Assembly: GCA_013151635.1 (NCBI GenBank)
Contig: JAADHV010000001.1
Span: 62,001-126,000, forward strand
DNA length: 64,000 nucleotides
Reading direction: 5' to 3'
Origin: Deltaproteobacteria bacterium
Lineage (GTDB): Bacteria > Desulfobacterota > Desulfobacteria > Desulfobacterales > Desulfobacteraceae
Shown piece by piece: positions 7,151 through 16,246 of the stretch. Positions within the stretch are counted from its first letter, which is position 1. Each line of letters begins with the position of its first letter. Position numbers and translations under genes: made by a program. The notes beneath the pieces are model-generated. The model was not told the DNA's origin and did not search any database. It saw only the letters and a list, made by a program, of their open reading frames with translations.

Positions 7151-8373
7151 ATACAAAAGTAAAAGAAAAGTCACAGATTAAAGTTATAACAGGTAATGCC
7201 GCAGCTGCGATTGCAGCAAAACTTGTCCGCCCGGATGTGGTGGCAGCATACCCGATTACCCCCCAGACAGAAATAATTGAGCAGATTTCCAAATTTCACG
7301 CAAACGGGGAAATGGATTGTGAGTTGATCACTGTTGAGGGCGAAAACTCAGCTATGAATGCTGTTATGGCAGCCTCTCTTGCAGGCGGGAGAGTGTTTAC
7401 CGCCACTTCTTCATGGGGACTTGCTTTCATGTATGATGCTGTCCTTGCAACTGCAGGGGCAAGAGCACCTGTAGTAATGGTCAATGTCAACCGTGAGACT
7501 CCTGGGATTATTGCCGTATCTTCCGGGCAGCAGGATATGATTTCAACAAGGGATGCAGGATGGATTTTCCTTATTGCTGAAAACTGCCAGGAAGTCATGG
7601 ATCTTGTTCTCCAGGCCTATCGCCTGGCTGAGGATTACGATATTCAGGTGCCGGTCATGGTTCACTATGACGGATTTTATCTGTCATATCTGTCAGAAGT
7701 CGTGGATGTGCCTTTCCAGGAGGATGTTGATAGATTTTTATCTGTTTTAAAGGATCAGCCCGAAAGGATAAAACTTGTTCCTGGAGGCAAATTGGGTTGC
7801 GGTTCCCACGGAATCCTCAAGGGGTATCTTGAGCTTCGGCACAAGCATTTATCTGCCATGGAGAGGGCAAAAGCGAAAATTGATCAAATAGATAAAGAGT
7901 TTCAAGAAATTTTTAATCGCAGTTACAGCGGGCAGATTGAAGAATACCGGATGGATGATGCTGATGTCGTCCTTGTAGGTTCAGGCTCCATGTGCGGCAC
8001 AATAAAAACCGTTATTGATGAGAAAAGACAGGCAGGCGTTAAAGTCGGCCTTGTAAAAATAAGAATGTACAGACCTTTTCCGGGAGAAGCAATGGTTGGG
8101 GCTCTAAAGGGTAAAAAAGCCATTGGCGTGGTGGACAGGAGTCTTTGTTTCGGATTTAAGGGCGGTCCCATGTATACTGAGTTAAAAGCTTTTGAAACAC
8201 AGCTTGATGGTTCAAAAATGATCAGTTTTATTGATGGTATAGCAAATACGGATATCACAAAAGCCAATGTCGGGCAAATGATTGATTCAACTTGTGATCT
8301 TGCTGCTGGCAAAGACGTACGTGAGGTCACATGGGTTTCATATCCTGAAGCCCAGGAAGATGGAGGGCTTTAG
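7147..8373 (+). CDS. padG: Phenylglyoxylate:acceptor oxidoreductase-type alpha subunit
   Basis: A 408-residue alpha subunit of the 2-oxoacid:acceptor oxidoreductase family. Early motifs YPITPQTEI (near residue 36) and the EGENSAMNAVMAAS segment (near 60) belong to the domain that completes the thiamine-diphosphate site. The C-terminal transketolase-like domain includes VLVGSGSMCGT. Length and organisation match PadG of the phenylglyoxylate enzyme, which oxidatively decarboxylates phenylglyoxylate with CoA to benzoyl-CoA. Pyruvate, 2-oxoglutarate or indolepyruvate oxidoreductases are the alternatives by family. The co-transcribed PadCBD-type genes favour phenylglyoxylate. Confidence 0.78.
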   Translation: MNTKVKEKSQIKVITGNAAAAIAAKLVRPDVVAAYPITPQTEIIEQISKFHANGEMDCELITVEGENSAMNAVMAASLAGGRVFTATSSWGLAFMYDAVLATAGARAPVVMVNVNRETPGIIAVSSGQQDMISTRDAGWIFLIAENCQEVMDLVLQAYRLAEDYDIQVPVMVHYDGFYLSYLSEVVDVPFQEDVDRFLSVLKDQPERIKLVPGGKLGCGSHGILKGYLELRHKHLSAMERAKAKIDQIDKEFQEIFNRSYSGQIEEYRMDDADVVLVGSGSMCGTIKTVIDEKRQAGVKVGLVKIRMYRPFPGEAMVGALKGKKAIGVVDRSLCFGFKGGPMYTELKAFETQLDGSKMISFIDGIANTDITKANVGQMIDSTCDLAAGKDVREVTWVSYPEAQEDGGL

Positions 8374-8374
8374 C

Positions 8375-9334
8375 ATGATAGAAAAAAAGAAAGGTAAAAT
8401 GACAAAAGTTATGGATTACCTCAAACATGAGGACCCATTTTCAAAAGGCGTGGCATTCTGCCCTGGTTGCGGTCTTGAGCTATTAATACGATTTATCCCA
8501 CAGGTTCTGGGCAATGATATCGTAATTACAGGTACCCCATCCTGTTCAGCTCCTGTACTCCTTGGACAGAATAGTCAGTCATGGCATAAACTTTCATATT
8601 TTGGAACGTTGATGACCGGAGCTGCGGCGAATGCCACAGGCCTTGCCAGATATTACAGGAAAGCAGGTATTGAGAATACGGTTGTCTGTTTCAACGGGGA
8701 TGGAACAGCAGCGGATATCGGGTTTGGAAACCTGTCCGGTGCCGCAGAAAGAAACGAACCTTTTATATATATCTGCTATGACAATGAAGGATATATGAAT
8801 ACCGGCATCCAGAAAAGCGGAACTACGCCTTTTGGCGCCACCACCACCACGACTCCTTTCGGGTCTGCTTCCAAGGGGAAAAATTTAAGAAGGATGAACC
8901 TGGCCCTGAAAATGGCCATGCACAAGATCCCATATGCTGCCACTGCAACCTTGAGCGACCTTGAGGATCTTGCCAAAAAGCTGTTAAAGGCGAAAGAAGC
9001 CAAAAAAAGAGGGTTTGCCTTTATTCATGTTTTTGCTCCATGTCCCACAGGATGGGGGGTCGCGCCTGAAAATACCATTGAAGTCTGCAGGAGGGCCGTA
9101 AAGACCAATTACTTTCCCTTGTGGGAAGCGGAAAACGGCAAAATCAAGATGACCAGAACCGTTAGAAAACCCAAACCCGTATCAACCTATACTAAGATAA
9201 TAAAAAAGTTCAATCATTTGAATGAAGCAGACCTTCAGATCCTTCAGGATGATGTGGATTACGAATATTGCATTTTGGGCGGGTTGAGCGTACTGGAAGC
9301 AGAATGTCAGCTCCCGGTATCTGCAGAAGATTAA
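8375..9334 (+). CDS. padI: Phenylglyoxylate:acceptor oxidoreductase-type beta subunit (TPP-binding)
   Basis: A 319-residue beta subunit. It has the N-terminal FCPGCG motif (Cys 29 and 32), a thiamine-diphosphate/Mg motif beginning GDGTAADIG, and the family segment DNEGYMNTGIQ followed by a Thr-rich loop. It contributes the catalytic cofactor and one [4Fe-4S] cluster. The chosen ATG at 8375 is preceded by GGAGGG; an ATG at 8399 (MTKVMDYL) is also possible. The frame stays open further upstream inside padG, but that overlap is unlikely to be translated. It follows padG by one base and precedes the gamma subunit by 15 bases. Confidence 0.78.
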   Translation: MIEKKKGKMTKVMDYLKHEDPFSKGVAFCPGCGLELLIRFIPQVLGNDIVITGTPSCSAPVLLGQNSQSWHKLSYFGTLMTGAAANATGLARYYRKAGIENTVVCFNGDGTAADIGFGNLSGAAERNEPFIYICYDNEGYMNTGIQKSGTTPFGATTTTTPFGSASKGKNLRRMNLALKMAMHKIPYAATATLSDLEDLAKKLLKAKEAKKRGFAFIHVFAPCPTGWGVAPENTIEVCRRAVKTNYFPLWEAENGKIKMTRTVRKPKPVSTYTKIIKKFNHLNEADLQILQDDVDYEYCILGGLSVLEAECQLPVSAED

Positions 9335-9349
9335 AGGAGGAAGCGTCAA

Positions 9350-9898
9350 ATGAGTGAAGTCAGATTTCATGGTAGAGGAGGGCAGGGGGTTGTAACCACA
9401 TCTAAAATACTTGCCAATGCTTTTGCCAGAACCGGGCAATTCGGTGCAAGTTTCCCCATGTTCGGGTTTGAAAGAAGGGGAGCTCCTGTCACGGCTTTTG
9501 GCAGATTTTCAGATAAGCCTGTCAGGGAAAAAACACAGATTTATAACCCTGATATTCTTGTAGTGCTTGATCCAAGCCAGAGAAATTCCGAAGCTGTTTT
9601 TCAAGGACTTCGACCAGGCGGCATGATGCTGTTGAATGATTCGGATAAAGCATTGAATATTTCCAATGGGAACCTGAAAAAGCTGGCCATTATTGATGCC
9701 AATAAGATTGCTCAGGAAGAAATCGGCCTTGCCATACCCAATACTGTAATTGTGGGGGCATTTGCCAGGATGTCAGGGTTATTGGATATTGAACCGTGCT
9801 GTGACGCATTGCAGGATTATTTTTCAGGAAAAAAGCTTTCGGCCAATATCGTATGTGCAAAAAGAGGATTCGAAGAGGTGGAATTGTTTGATCTTTAA
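9350..9898 (+). CDS. padE: Phenylglyoxylate:acceptor oxidoreductase-type gamma subunit
   Basis: A 182-residue gamma subunit. The hallmark GRGGQG motif is at residues 8-13 and FPMFGFERRGAP follows near 40; both are typical of the domain that binds CoA in 2-oxoacid oxidoreductases. A strong AAAGGAGG site lies eight bases upstream. The complex here has only F, G, I and E. The NADH-linked epsilon subunit (PadH) known from Aromatoleum/Azoarcus is absent, so electrons probably go to ferredoxin. Confidence 0.78.
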   Translation: MSEVRFHGRGGQGVVTTSKILANAFARTGQFGASFPMFGFERRGAPVTAFGRFSDKPVREKTQIYNPDILVVLDPSQRNSEAVFQGLRPGGMMLLNDSDKALNISNGNLKKLAIIDANKIAQEEIGLAIPNTVIVGAFARMSGLLDIEPCCDALQDYFSGKKLSANIVCAKRGFEEVELFDL

Positions 9899-9955
9899 GA
9901 CGTTGAAATTTAAAGATCAAAGGGGATAACTTTAATATTAATAAAAGGAGCTGTT

Positions 9956-10612
9956 ATGCCTAGATGGGGAATGGTAATCGACGTAAAAAGGTGTATCGCT
10001 TGCTGGAGTTGCACCATTGCATGTAAAGAGGAGCATTTTCTTCCTCCCGGGGTATTTTTCAACAGGGTGCTTATTGGAGAAACAGGGAAATTCCCGTCGT
10101 CCAGTAAGTTGATTTATCCGATTCTCTGTAATCATTGCTCTGATGCCGCATGCGTGGAAGCATGCCCAACAGGAGCGACTTATGTCAGGGAAGACGGGAT
10201 CGTGGCTGTTGATGATGAAAAATGTGTCGGATGCAGGGCATGTCTTGTGAGTTGCCCGTACCAGCAGAGAACCTATTATGATCAGAAAGTAAAAGACAGG
10301 GAATATTTTCCGGGCCAGGGCAAGACCGAAATGGAATTGATCGGGGAAAAATTATATCCGCTTAAAGTAGGGACTGTTATTAAATGCAATTTTTGCGCTG
10401 AAAGGGTTGACGATGGCATGAAAAAGGGCCTTAAGCCGGGCGAGGACGAGGATGCAACTCCGGCCTGCGCCAATGCTTGCCCGGTTAATGCAAGGATTTT
10501 TGGAGATCTTGATGACCCTGACAGTGAAATCAGCCGTCTGATCATGGAGAAAAAAGGCAAACAGCTTAGGAAAGAATTTGGTACTGAACCGGCAGTCTAT
10601 TATATTGATTAA
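9956..10612 (+). CDS. padC: Phenylacetyl-CoA:acceptor oxidoreductase iron-sulfur subunit
   Basis: A 218-residue ferredoxin-like subunit of the DMSO-reductase family partner type, with four Cys groups. The first is CIACWSCTIAC (Cys 13-23). The second is CNHCSDAACVEACP, the third CVGCRACLVSCP, and the fourth CNFC with ACANACP downstream. It should hold four [4Fe-4S] clusters and wire the molybdenum subunit to the membrane subunit. RBS AAAAGGAG precedes the ATG. Its 57-base gap from padE is the widest in the operon, so a secondary promoter is possible. Length matches PadC of Thauera/Aromatoleum (about 25 kDa). Confidence 0.8.
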   Translation: MPRWGMVIDVKRCIACWSCTIACKEEHFLPPGVFFNRVLIGETGKFPSSSKLIYPILCNHCSDAACVEACPTGATYVREDGIVAVDDEKCVGCRACLVSCPYQQRTYYDQKVKDREYFPGQGKTEMELIGEKLYPLKVGTVIKCNFCAERVDDGMKKGLKPGEDEDATPACANACPVNARIFGDLDDPDSEISRLIMEKKGKQLRKEFGTEPAVYYID

Positions 10613-10627
10613 TGAACAGGGGGAGAT

Positions 10628-13234
10628 ATGACCTATAAAACAGATGAAATATGGGAAGACAAATGGGTAAATACCACCTGTGGCGTGTGTTACTGTGGCT
10701 GTGCTGCAAGGGTCCGGGTGGTTAACGGCGTACCAGTGAAAATAGAGGGTATTTCAGAGAGTACCATGGGGGGAACAGGGTCCGGTCTCTGCGGTAAGGG
10801 TACTGCAGGGTTGATGTATTACCATGACCCCAACCGGATTAAAAAGCCATTGAGACGGACCAATCCTGAAAAAGGAATCGGTGTTGATCCGAAATGGAAA
10901 GAAATTGAATGGGAAGAAGCCCTGGATGAGATTGCAACCCGCATGAAAAAAATCATGGAGGATGACCCGAACAAAATTCTTTTTACCAACCAGACCATGA
11001 GAGCCAGTGACGGCCCCCACAATCATCCTTATTTTTATGCCCAGGCATATGGCGTGAAAAATAATGGTAATTTTATTATCGGCGGCGGCAGCCTTCACTG
11101 CGGCAACGCGGCCCATATGCTGGGCGGGTTGATCCATGGCGCCTGGTCCATTGCACCGGACTGGCGATATACCAAATATGTGTTGAAATGGGGCTCAAGT
11201 AAAGGTACGGGTTCAGGGCATTCTGCCATGACTAATGCAAGGTTGAGAGCTGATGCTGTAAGGCGTGGGATTCATGAAGTCGTGTTTGATCCCATGGGTA
11301 ATTTTGCCGGTGGCAAGGCGACCGAATGGGTGGCGATCCTGCCTGGAACCGATACTGCTGTCGGCCTTGCAATTGCCAATTATATCCTCAATACCCGTGG
11401 TGAAATCGACGAATTGTACCTGAAAGCCAAAACCAATTTCGTATATCTTATCAGGGAAGACGGTACATTTATCCGGGATGAGAAGAGTGACAAGCCGCTT
11501 GTGTTTGACAGCAAAGAAGGCAAAATCAAGGAATTTGACGACAAGTCCATTGCCTATGAAGACTTTGCTCTTTATGGCGATTATGAATACAAGGGTGAAA
11601 AAGTAAGACCCTGTTTCATGGCATTAAAAGAGCATTTAAAACAATTTACACCGGAATGGGCATCTGAAATTTCAACTGTTCCTGTGGGTACCATTCTCAA
11701 GGTAGCCAAAAACTGGGTGGACAATGCACAGATCGGTTCGACTATCACAATAGAAGGGAAAACATTTCCGTACAGGCCGGTATCATCGGTTACTTTCCGT
11801 GGCGCACAGGGGCATTCCAACGGGATTCACCAGGTAGCTGCCATAGACCTTATGAGCCAGCTTGTAGGGGCAGAAGACGTTCCCGGCGGTACCATGGGTT
11901 GGCCGTCCAAAAGAAGAAAATATCCCGGCGGCCAGTATGAACGGATGCCGAGAATCGGTAAGGACGGCGTCCTGATTCCGGCAGTATTTTATTCCCATGA
12001 TCCATGGCCGGTTCATATACCAAGTGTCCCATGCGACAACAACGGATGTGTGAATTTCTGGACCCATTGCACCCTTTCCCATATTCCATATGTGAAGGAA
12101 AGGGATTATATCCATGAAAAATTCGGCATGGGATCAAAACCTGAGATGATATTCGGTATTGCTGCCAATTTTATCATCAGTAATTCAGACTGGGATGTGG
12201 CGGTTGAGAATTTTAAAGACTGCTTTGTTGTCCAGAACGATCTTTGGGTCAATGAAACTGACCAGGCGATTGGTGATATTATCCTTCCGGATGTTTCCTA
12301 TCTTGAAAAGGACTGCTGGTCAAGCGAAATAGATGCTTTCTTTTTTTCAGGATCTCCTTCCAATGAAGACTGGTATGTTCATATGCAGCAGCCGGTTGCC
12401 AAGCCCATCGGGGAATCAAGATTCTTCATGGATGTTTATATTGACGTGGCCCACAGGGTGGGTGTGCTGGATAAATTCAATGAAAGCCTTAACAATTACT
12501 ATGGTATCACTGATGAAGAACTCAAGATTAAGCCGGGTGAATATCTCAACTGGAAACAGATCGGTGAAAGGTTCATGAAATGGGTTTATGGTGATGATAA
12601 GGAAAAGGTGGAAAAACAGGGGTTTGCCACCTGGCATAAACCTATTGAAGATGTTTACTGGAGATGGAATACGGAATCCAGGTGCCCTGTTTACATGGAG
12701 TTCTTGATCCATGACAGAAGAGCGGTTGACAAAATTATAGAAGACACCGGTTTTGAACTGGAAATGGATCTGGATCAATATACGCCAATGCCATCCTGGT
12801 TTGTACCGACGTCCTACAAAGAACTTGACAATGAGTATGACCTCCTGGCCTTTTCTTACAGGGATATCCTTCATACCAACAACACCACATTCCAGAACCC
12901 TTATGTGGATGAAGTTTCCAAGATGTGTCCTTATACATTCACCATTACATTGAATGCGACGCTTGCAAAAGAAAGGGGAATGAAGGACGGTGATATTATC
13001 TGGCTTGAGAATAAGTATGGCATAAAAGAAAACGGCATTGTCAAGACCATGGAAGCCCAGAGCCCTAAGGTTGTCGGTATTTCAGGCCAGGGCGGACTCT
13101 GGGCGGACGGAAGGCCGATTGCCAAAGGCAAGGGTTCCAACTTCTGCAAGCTTTTGCCGTCCTATCTTCGACATTATGACCCCATCACAGGCAACATTGA
13201 AACTGCTGTTGCCGTGAAAATTTATAAAGACTAA
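10628..13234 (+). CDS. padB: Phenylacetyl-CoA:acceptor oxidoreductase molybdopterin subunit
   Basis: An 868-residue catalytic subunit of the Mo-bis-PGD (DMSO reductase) family. An N-terminal [4Fe-4S] site is formed by Cys 18, 21, 25 and 55 (CxxCxxxC then Cys in GSGLCGKG). The LHCGN segment near residue 160 holds a candidate Mo-ligating Cys. No twin-arginine signal is present, so it should work on the cytoplasmic side. The known PadBCD enzyme oxidises phenylacetyl-CoA by four electrons to phenylglyoxylate, passing electrons to quinone. The gene order C-B-D and the co-transcribed phenylglyoxylate oxidoreductase support this; a related polysulfide or thiosulfate reductase-like enzyme is the alternative. 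Confidence 0.78.
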   Translation: MTYKTDEIWEDKWVNTTCGVCYCGCAARVRVVNGVPVKIEGISESTMGGTGSGLCGKGTAGLMYYHDPNRIKKPLRRTNPEKGIGVDPKWKEIEWEEALDEIATRMKKIMEDDPNKILFTNQTMRASDGPHNHPYFYAQAYGVKNNGNFIIGGGSLHCGNAAHMLGGLIHGAWSIAPDWRYTKYVLKWGSSKGTGSGHSAMTNARLRADAVRRGIHEVVFDPMGNFAGGKATEWVAILPGTDTAVGLAIANYILNTRGEIDELYLKAKTNFVYLIREDGTFIRDEKSDKPLVFDSKEGKIKEFDDKSIAYEDFALYGDYEYKGEKVRPCFMALKEHLKQFTPEWASEISTVPVGTILKVAKNWVDNAQIGSTITIEGKTFPYRPVSSVTFRGAQGHSNGIHQVAAIDLMSQLVGAEDVPGGTMGWPSKRRKYPGGQYERMPRIGKDGVLIPAVFYSHDPWPVHIPSVPCDNNGCVNFWTHCTLSHIPYVKERDYIHEKFGMGSKPEMIFGIAANFIISNSDWDVAVENFKDCFVVQNDLWVNETDQAIGDIILPDVSYLEKDCWSSEIDAFFFSGSPSNEDWYVHMQQPVAKPIGESRFFMDVYIDVAHRVGVLDKFNESLNNYYGITDEELKIKPGEYLNWKQIGERFMKWVYGDDKEKVEKQGFATWHKPIEDVYWRWNTESRCPVYMEFLIHDRRAVDKIIEDTGFELEMDLDQYTPMPSWFVPTSYKELDNEYDLLAFSYRDILHTNNTTFQNPYVDEVSKMCPYTFTITLNATLAKERGMKDGDIIWLENKYGIKENGIVKTMEAQSPKVVGISGQGGLWADGRPIAKGKGSNFCKLLPSYLRHYDPITGNIETAVAVKIYKD

Positions 13235-13248
13235 AGGAGGAATGTAAA

Positions 13249-14154
13249 ATGAGTAATAAAATTCACGAACTTGTACAAACCATGTTTCCTCCTGATGGCA
13301 GTGGGCTTAAACCCTATGAATGGATGGTAAGCCCAACCCGGCAGAGGCAATGGATTGACGACAAAGGTATATTCCTGTGGCTGGCTTTCTTTTTTTCCGA
13401 AATCGGGGCAGGCCTTTATTTTGTATCGCTTTTTTATGAATATAAGGCGGGATTGATTCTTGGCTGGCTTATTACGTTGGTTCTTGGCGGAGTTATCCAC
13501 ATGCTGTATCTTGGTAACCCATTTAGGGCCTGGCGGATGATTATGAAACCCAGTACATCAGAGTTGTCCCGCGGTATCTGGATTATTGGAATTTTTGCAG
13601 CCCTGGGATTACTGCAAATTGTTACAGCAGGCAGTTTTAATATTGTGTTTAATTGCATCATGGGAATTTTGTGCCTTTTAATTATTTCACATGGATTTGC
13701 CACCATGAATGTCATAAGGGCGCTGCCGGCCTGGAGTTCAACAATGGTCCTGCCCCTGTCCGTCATTTCAGGGATCTGGATCGGTCATCAGATTCTACAG
13801 TTCATGTTTGCGGTTTCAGGCCCTCAAACCCTGGTATCAGGAATGGAAATCTGGGCCGAAGCCTTCTTTTTTGCATACTTCTTATGCATTCTGCTTTATG
13901 CCTGGGGAACCTACCATAGCAACGAGATTGGGAAAGAGTCCATTATATTACAGGTTAAAGGAGAGCTTTCAAAGATTTCCCTTGCCGGTGTGGGCGGGTT
14001 TGGAATTGCCCTGCCGTTGATTCTTACCTTGATCATGTGGGGTGGGGATACCAATAGTTTCCTGATTTTTTTAAGATTGGCCTCGGTACTTGCAGGAGAT
14101 CTGGCACTCAGGTACGTTATAATGAAAAGTGCTATGTATAAACCATTGATTTAA
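13249..14154 (+). CDS. padD: Phenylacetyl-CoA:acceptor oxidoreductase membrane anchor (NrfD/PsrC type)
   Basis: A 301-residue integral membrane protein with about eight helices and NrfD family features. These include the segment HMLYLGNPFRAWRMI near residue 85 and the following SELSRGIW. It would anchor PadB and PadC and hand electrons to menaquinone. A strong AAAGGAGG site precedes the ATG, which lies 14 bases after padB. A strong terminator follows. Length agrees with PadD (about 34 kDa). Confidence 0.8.
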   Translation: MSNKIHELVQTMFPPDGSGLKPYEWMVSPTRQRQWIDDKGIFLWLAFFFSEIGAGLYFVSLFYEYKAGLILGWLITLVLGGVIHMLYLGNPFRAWRMIMKPSTSELSRGIWIIGIFAALGLLQIVTAGSFNIVFNCIMGILCLLIISHGFATMNVIRALPAWSSTMVLPLSVISGIWIGHQILQFMFAVSGPQTLVSGMEIWAEAFFFAYFLCILLYAWGTYHSNEIGKESIILQVKGELSKISLAGVGGFGIALPLILTLIMWGGDTNSFLIFLRLASVLAGDLALRYVIMKSAMYKPLI

Positions 14155-14171
14155 AATATTAATCCTGAATA

Positions 14172-14218
14172 TTAAGGGCAGGCAAGAACTTTGTTTCTTT
14201 CCTGCCCTTAATTATTTT
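14172..14218 (+). terminator. Rho-independent terminator of the pad operon
   Basis: An 11-bp perfect stem TTAAGGGCAGG / CCTGCCCTTAA (14172-14182 and 14201-14211) with an 18-base loop is followed by TTATTTT. It begins 18 bases after the padD stop. The following 230 bases to the next gene hold nothing I can identify. Confidence 0.8.
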
Positions 14219-14445
14219 CCTGCAGTGATGTCCGGTTAGAAAATTGTATGAATAAAGTGTGGCAAAATTCATTGAAACCGGAACGATGGAGCCCTCAAGC
14301 TTTTCTTTACTAATTTTTTACTTTTTTTGTGCAACGACAGGGTTAATATTTAAGCTTGATTTGAAAAGAAAAATGGGCCAAAGTTGGAGCGTACAATAAC
14401 AATAAATTGGAATTATTGAAGTAAAATTCGGAAAGACGATTTCAA

Positions 14446-14811
14446 CTACGTTTTTTCTTTACTCAGCATTATTTTTACTATGTTTTGTACCTTTAAGATA
14501 CTGAATGGTTTCTCAAGATAGAATGTGGCCCCACTTTTCAGAAAATCATGCATAGGCCCATTGCCGGAGATCATAAGAATGGGAGTAGAAGGATATTCTA
14601 ATCTTATCTTTTTGGTTAATTCAAGTCCATCCATTTTTGGCATCCTATAATCTGTGATGATTAAATCATAAGATTTTTTGTAAATGTTGTTGATCGCCTC
14701 AAGCCCATTTTCAACAATTTCGACCTCGTAATCATAAATTTTCAGGGCCATGGCAAGTAAAATCCTTATAATCTCCTCGTCATCTGCGACAAGTATCCTT
14801 TTTTTTCCCAT
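14446..14811 (-). CDS. Stand-alone response regulator receiver protein
   Basis: A 121-residue CheY-like receiver domain without an output domain. The acidic pair DD (10-11), the phospho-acceptor Asp in TDYRMPKMDG (about 54), the switch Ser in MISG and the conserved Lys in EKPF are all present. It lies alone on the minus strand between the pad terminator and an XRE gene on the plus strand, with no kinase nearby. It may receive phosphate from a kinase elsewhere. It is not obviously linked to the pad genes. Confidence 0.9.
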   Translation of the reverse strand: MGKKRILVADDEEIIRILLAMALKIYDYEVEIVENGLEAINNIYKKSYDLIITDYRMPKMDGLELTKKIRLEYPSTPILMISGNGPMHDFLKSGATFYLEKPFSILKVQNIVKIMLSKEKT

Positions 14812-14904
14812 ATGGACTCCTTTTTCAATTATTATACAACTATAAGAATAGTAAAATCAACATAATAATGCCACTGCCAGTTGTTAGACTTCCAAGCTTT
14901 TTAT

Positions 14905-15360
14905 ATGTTAACTATTTATTTGAATAGTAATAATTTGGATAATGCTAATCAAAGGAAAAAGGGATTGCTGGATAAAAAGATTGGACTGAAAATTAGACAT
15001 ATAAGGAAGAACTGGGGCTTTTCCCAGATCGATCTGGCCGAAAGAATAGGTCTTTCTTTTCAGCAAATCCAAAAATATGAGAAGGGATCAACCAGGATTT
15101 CTGTCATGCGGTTGAAACAGATATCAGAGGCCCTTGGAGTTAATATTACCATCTTTTTCGAGGAAGAAGAAACTGGTCTTAAGGTTTCAGACCATACCTT
15201 AAAATATTCTTCTGGAGGAGATCCCCATGAAACCTTCCAGCCCTTTGACAAGGAAGAAATAACTCTCTTGAAACTCTTTCGCAAGACTAGAAATAAAAAG
15301 GTAAGGGAGGGTATCATAAAACAATTGCGAGGGATTATTGAGTTGGAAAATCAGAAATAA
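14905..15360 (+). CDS. XRE-family helix-turn-helix regulator
   Basis: The HTH_3 domain spans about GLKIRHIRKNWGFSQIDLAE to LGVNITIFFE, including FSQIDLAERIGLSFQQIQKYEKG. A Glu/Lys-rich tail of about 55 residues follows. Such proteins bind DNA as dimers, often in phage or mobile-element control. The start is uncertain: ATG 14905 has no ribosome-binding site, whereas a TTG at 14965 (LDKKIGLKIRH) has AAAGGA eight bases upstream and gives 131 residues. It ends 12 bases before radC. Confidence 0.8.
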   Translation: MLTIYLNSNNLDNANQRKKGLLDKKIGLKIRHIRKNWGFSQIDLAERIGLSFQQIQKYEKGSTRISVMRLKQISEALGVNITIFFEEEETGLKVSDHTLKYSSGGDPHETFQPFDKEEITLLKLFRKTRNKKVREGIIKQLRGIIELENQK

Positions 15361-15362
15361 GA

Positions 15363-15393
15363 ACCCAATTTATTGCAGAATGCTAAATTGGGT
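15363..15393 (+). repeat. Hairpin between the XRE gene and radC
   Basis: ACCCAATTTA / TAAATTGGGT is a perfect 10-bp inverted repeat with an 11-base loop. It starts three bases after the XRE stop and covers the upstream candidate start of radC. There is no T tract, so it may influence translation of radC or mark an old junction rather than terminate transcription. Confidence 0.6.
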
Positions 15394-16110
15394 CAGAAAG
15401 TAACCTTGAAGCATATTAAAGATATTCCCGATTTCGACAGGCCGCGGGAAAAGTTGGCTGCCAAAGGACCAGAAGCTCTTTCTGATTCAGAACTTATCGC
15501 TATCCTCCTTGGAAGCGGAATCAAAGGAAAAAATGTTTTTCAAATAGCTCGTGCTATTTTACAAAGGCTTGATAAATATGGTGAAAAAATAGATGTAAAA
15601 ACCCTTGTCGCAATAGAGGGTGTTGGTTTTGCCAAAGCATGTCAGATTGTGGCCTCTTTTGAACTTGCAAGGAGGCGGTTATTAAAGGAAAACATAGTTA
15701 TTCACAAGGCAGAAGATATTTTTCCCCTTATTTCATATATTGCAGACAAAAAACAGGAATATTTCCTTTGTATATCTCTGAATGGAGCAAATGAAGTTAT
15801 CGGGAACAGAGTAGTGACGGTTGGACTTCTTAATGCAAATCAGGTTCACCCGCGAGAAGTATTTGTAGATGCCATCTCCGATCGAGCCGCCTCCATAATC
15901 ATTGCCCACAACCACCCTTCAGGCATACTCAAACCAAGCCCCGATGATATAGCAACTACTATACAGTTAGTTGATGCCGGTAAAATTCTTGGGATATCTG
16001 TTTTGGATCACATAATTATTACAAAAAGAGGTTATTTATCATTAAAGGAAGCGGGATTTATGCGCCCAGGAAGAGCTGCAGACATAGGGTCTGCATTTTC
16101 AAGTGATTGA
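15373..16110 (+). CDS. radC: RadC/YsgA-type JAB domain protein (UPF0758)
   Basis: A RadC family protein of about 245 residues. It has an N-terminal helix-hairpin-helix region (DRPREKLAAKG, EALSDSELIAILLGSG, IEGVGFAKACQI). A C-terminal JAMM-like metal site reads HNHPSG, with a downstream Asp in SPDD. The family is widespread in genomes and mobile elements; its exact role is unsettled. There is no ATG: possible starts are TTG 15373 (inside a hairpin) and TTG 15405 (LKHIKDIP), which fits the usual family start better. It may be translationally coupled to the XRE gene upstream. Confidence 0.85.
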   Translation: MQNAKLGQKVTLKHIKDIPDFDRPREKLAAKGPEALSDSELIAILLGSGIKGKNVFQIARAILQRLDKYGEKIDVKTLVAIEGVGFAKACQIVASFELARRRLLKENIVIHKAEDIFPLISYIADKKQEYFLCISLNGANEVIGNRVVTVGLLNANQVHPREVFVDAISDRAASIIIAHNHPSGILKPSPDDIATTIQLVDAGKILGISVLDHIIITKRGYLSLKEAGFMRPGRAADIGSAFSSD

Positions 16111-16246
16111 AACCGATCACGAGGCACTAATATCCTGAACCACTATTATTAACAGCAGGCCGATCAAAAGAAACAAAGAAGATCTGTTTCATCATTTTAA
16201 AACCAGGCAGCAAATCAATACAGAAGGGCTATTTTGATTTTTTATG

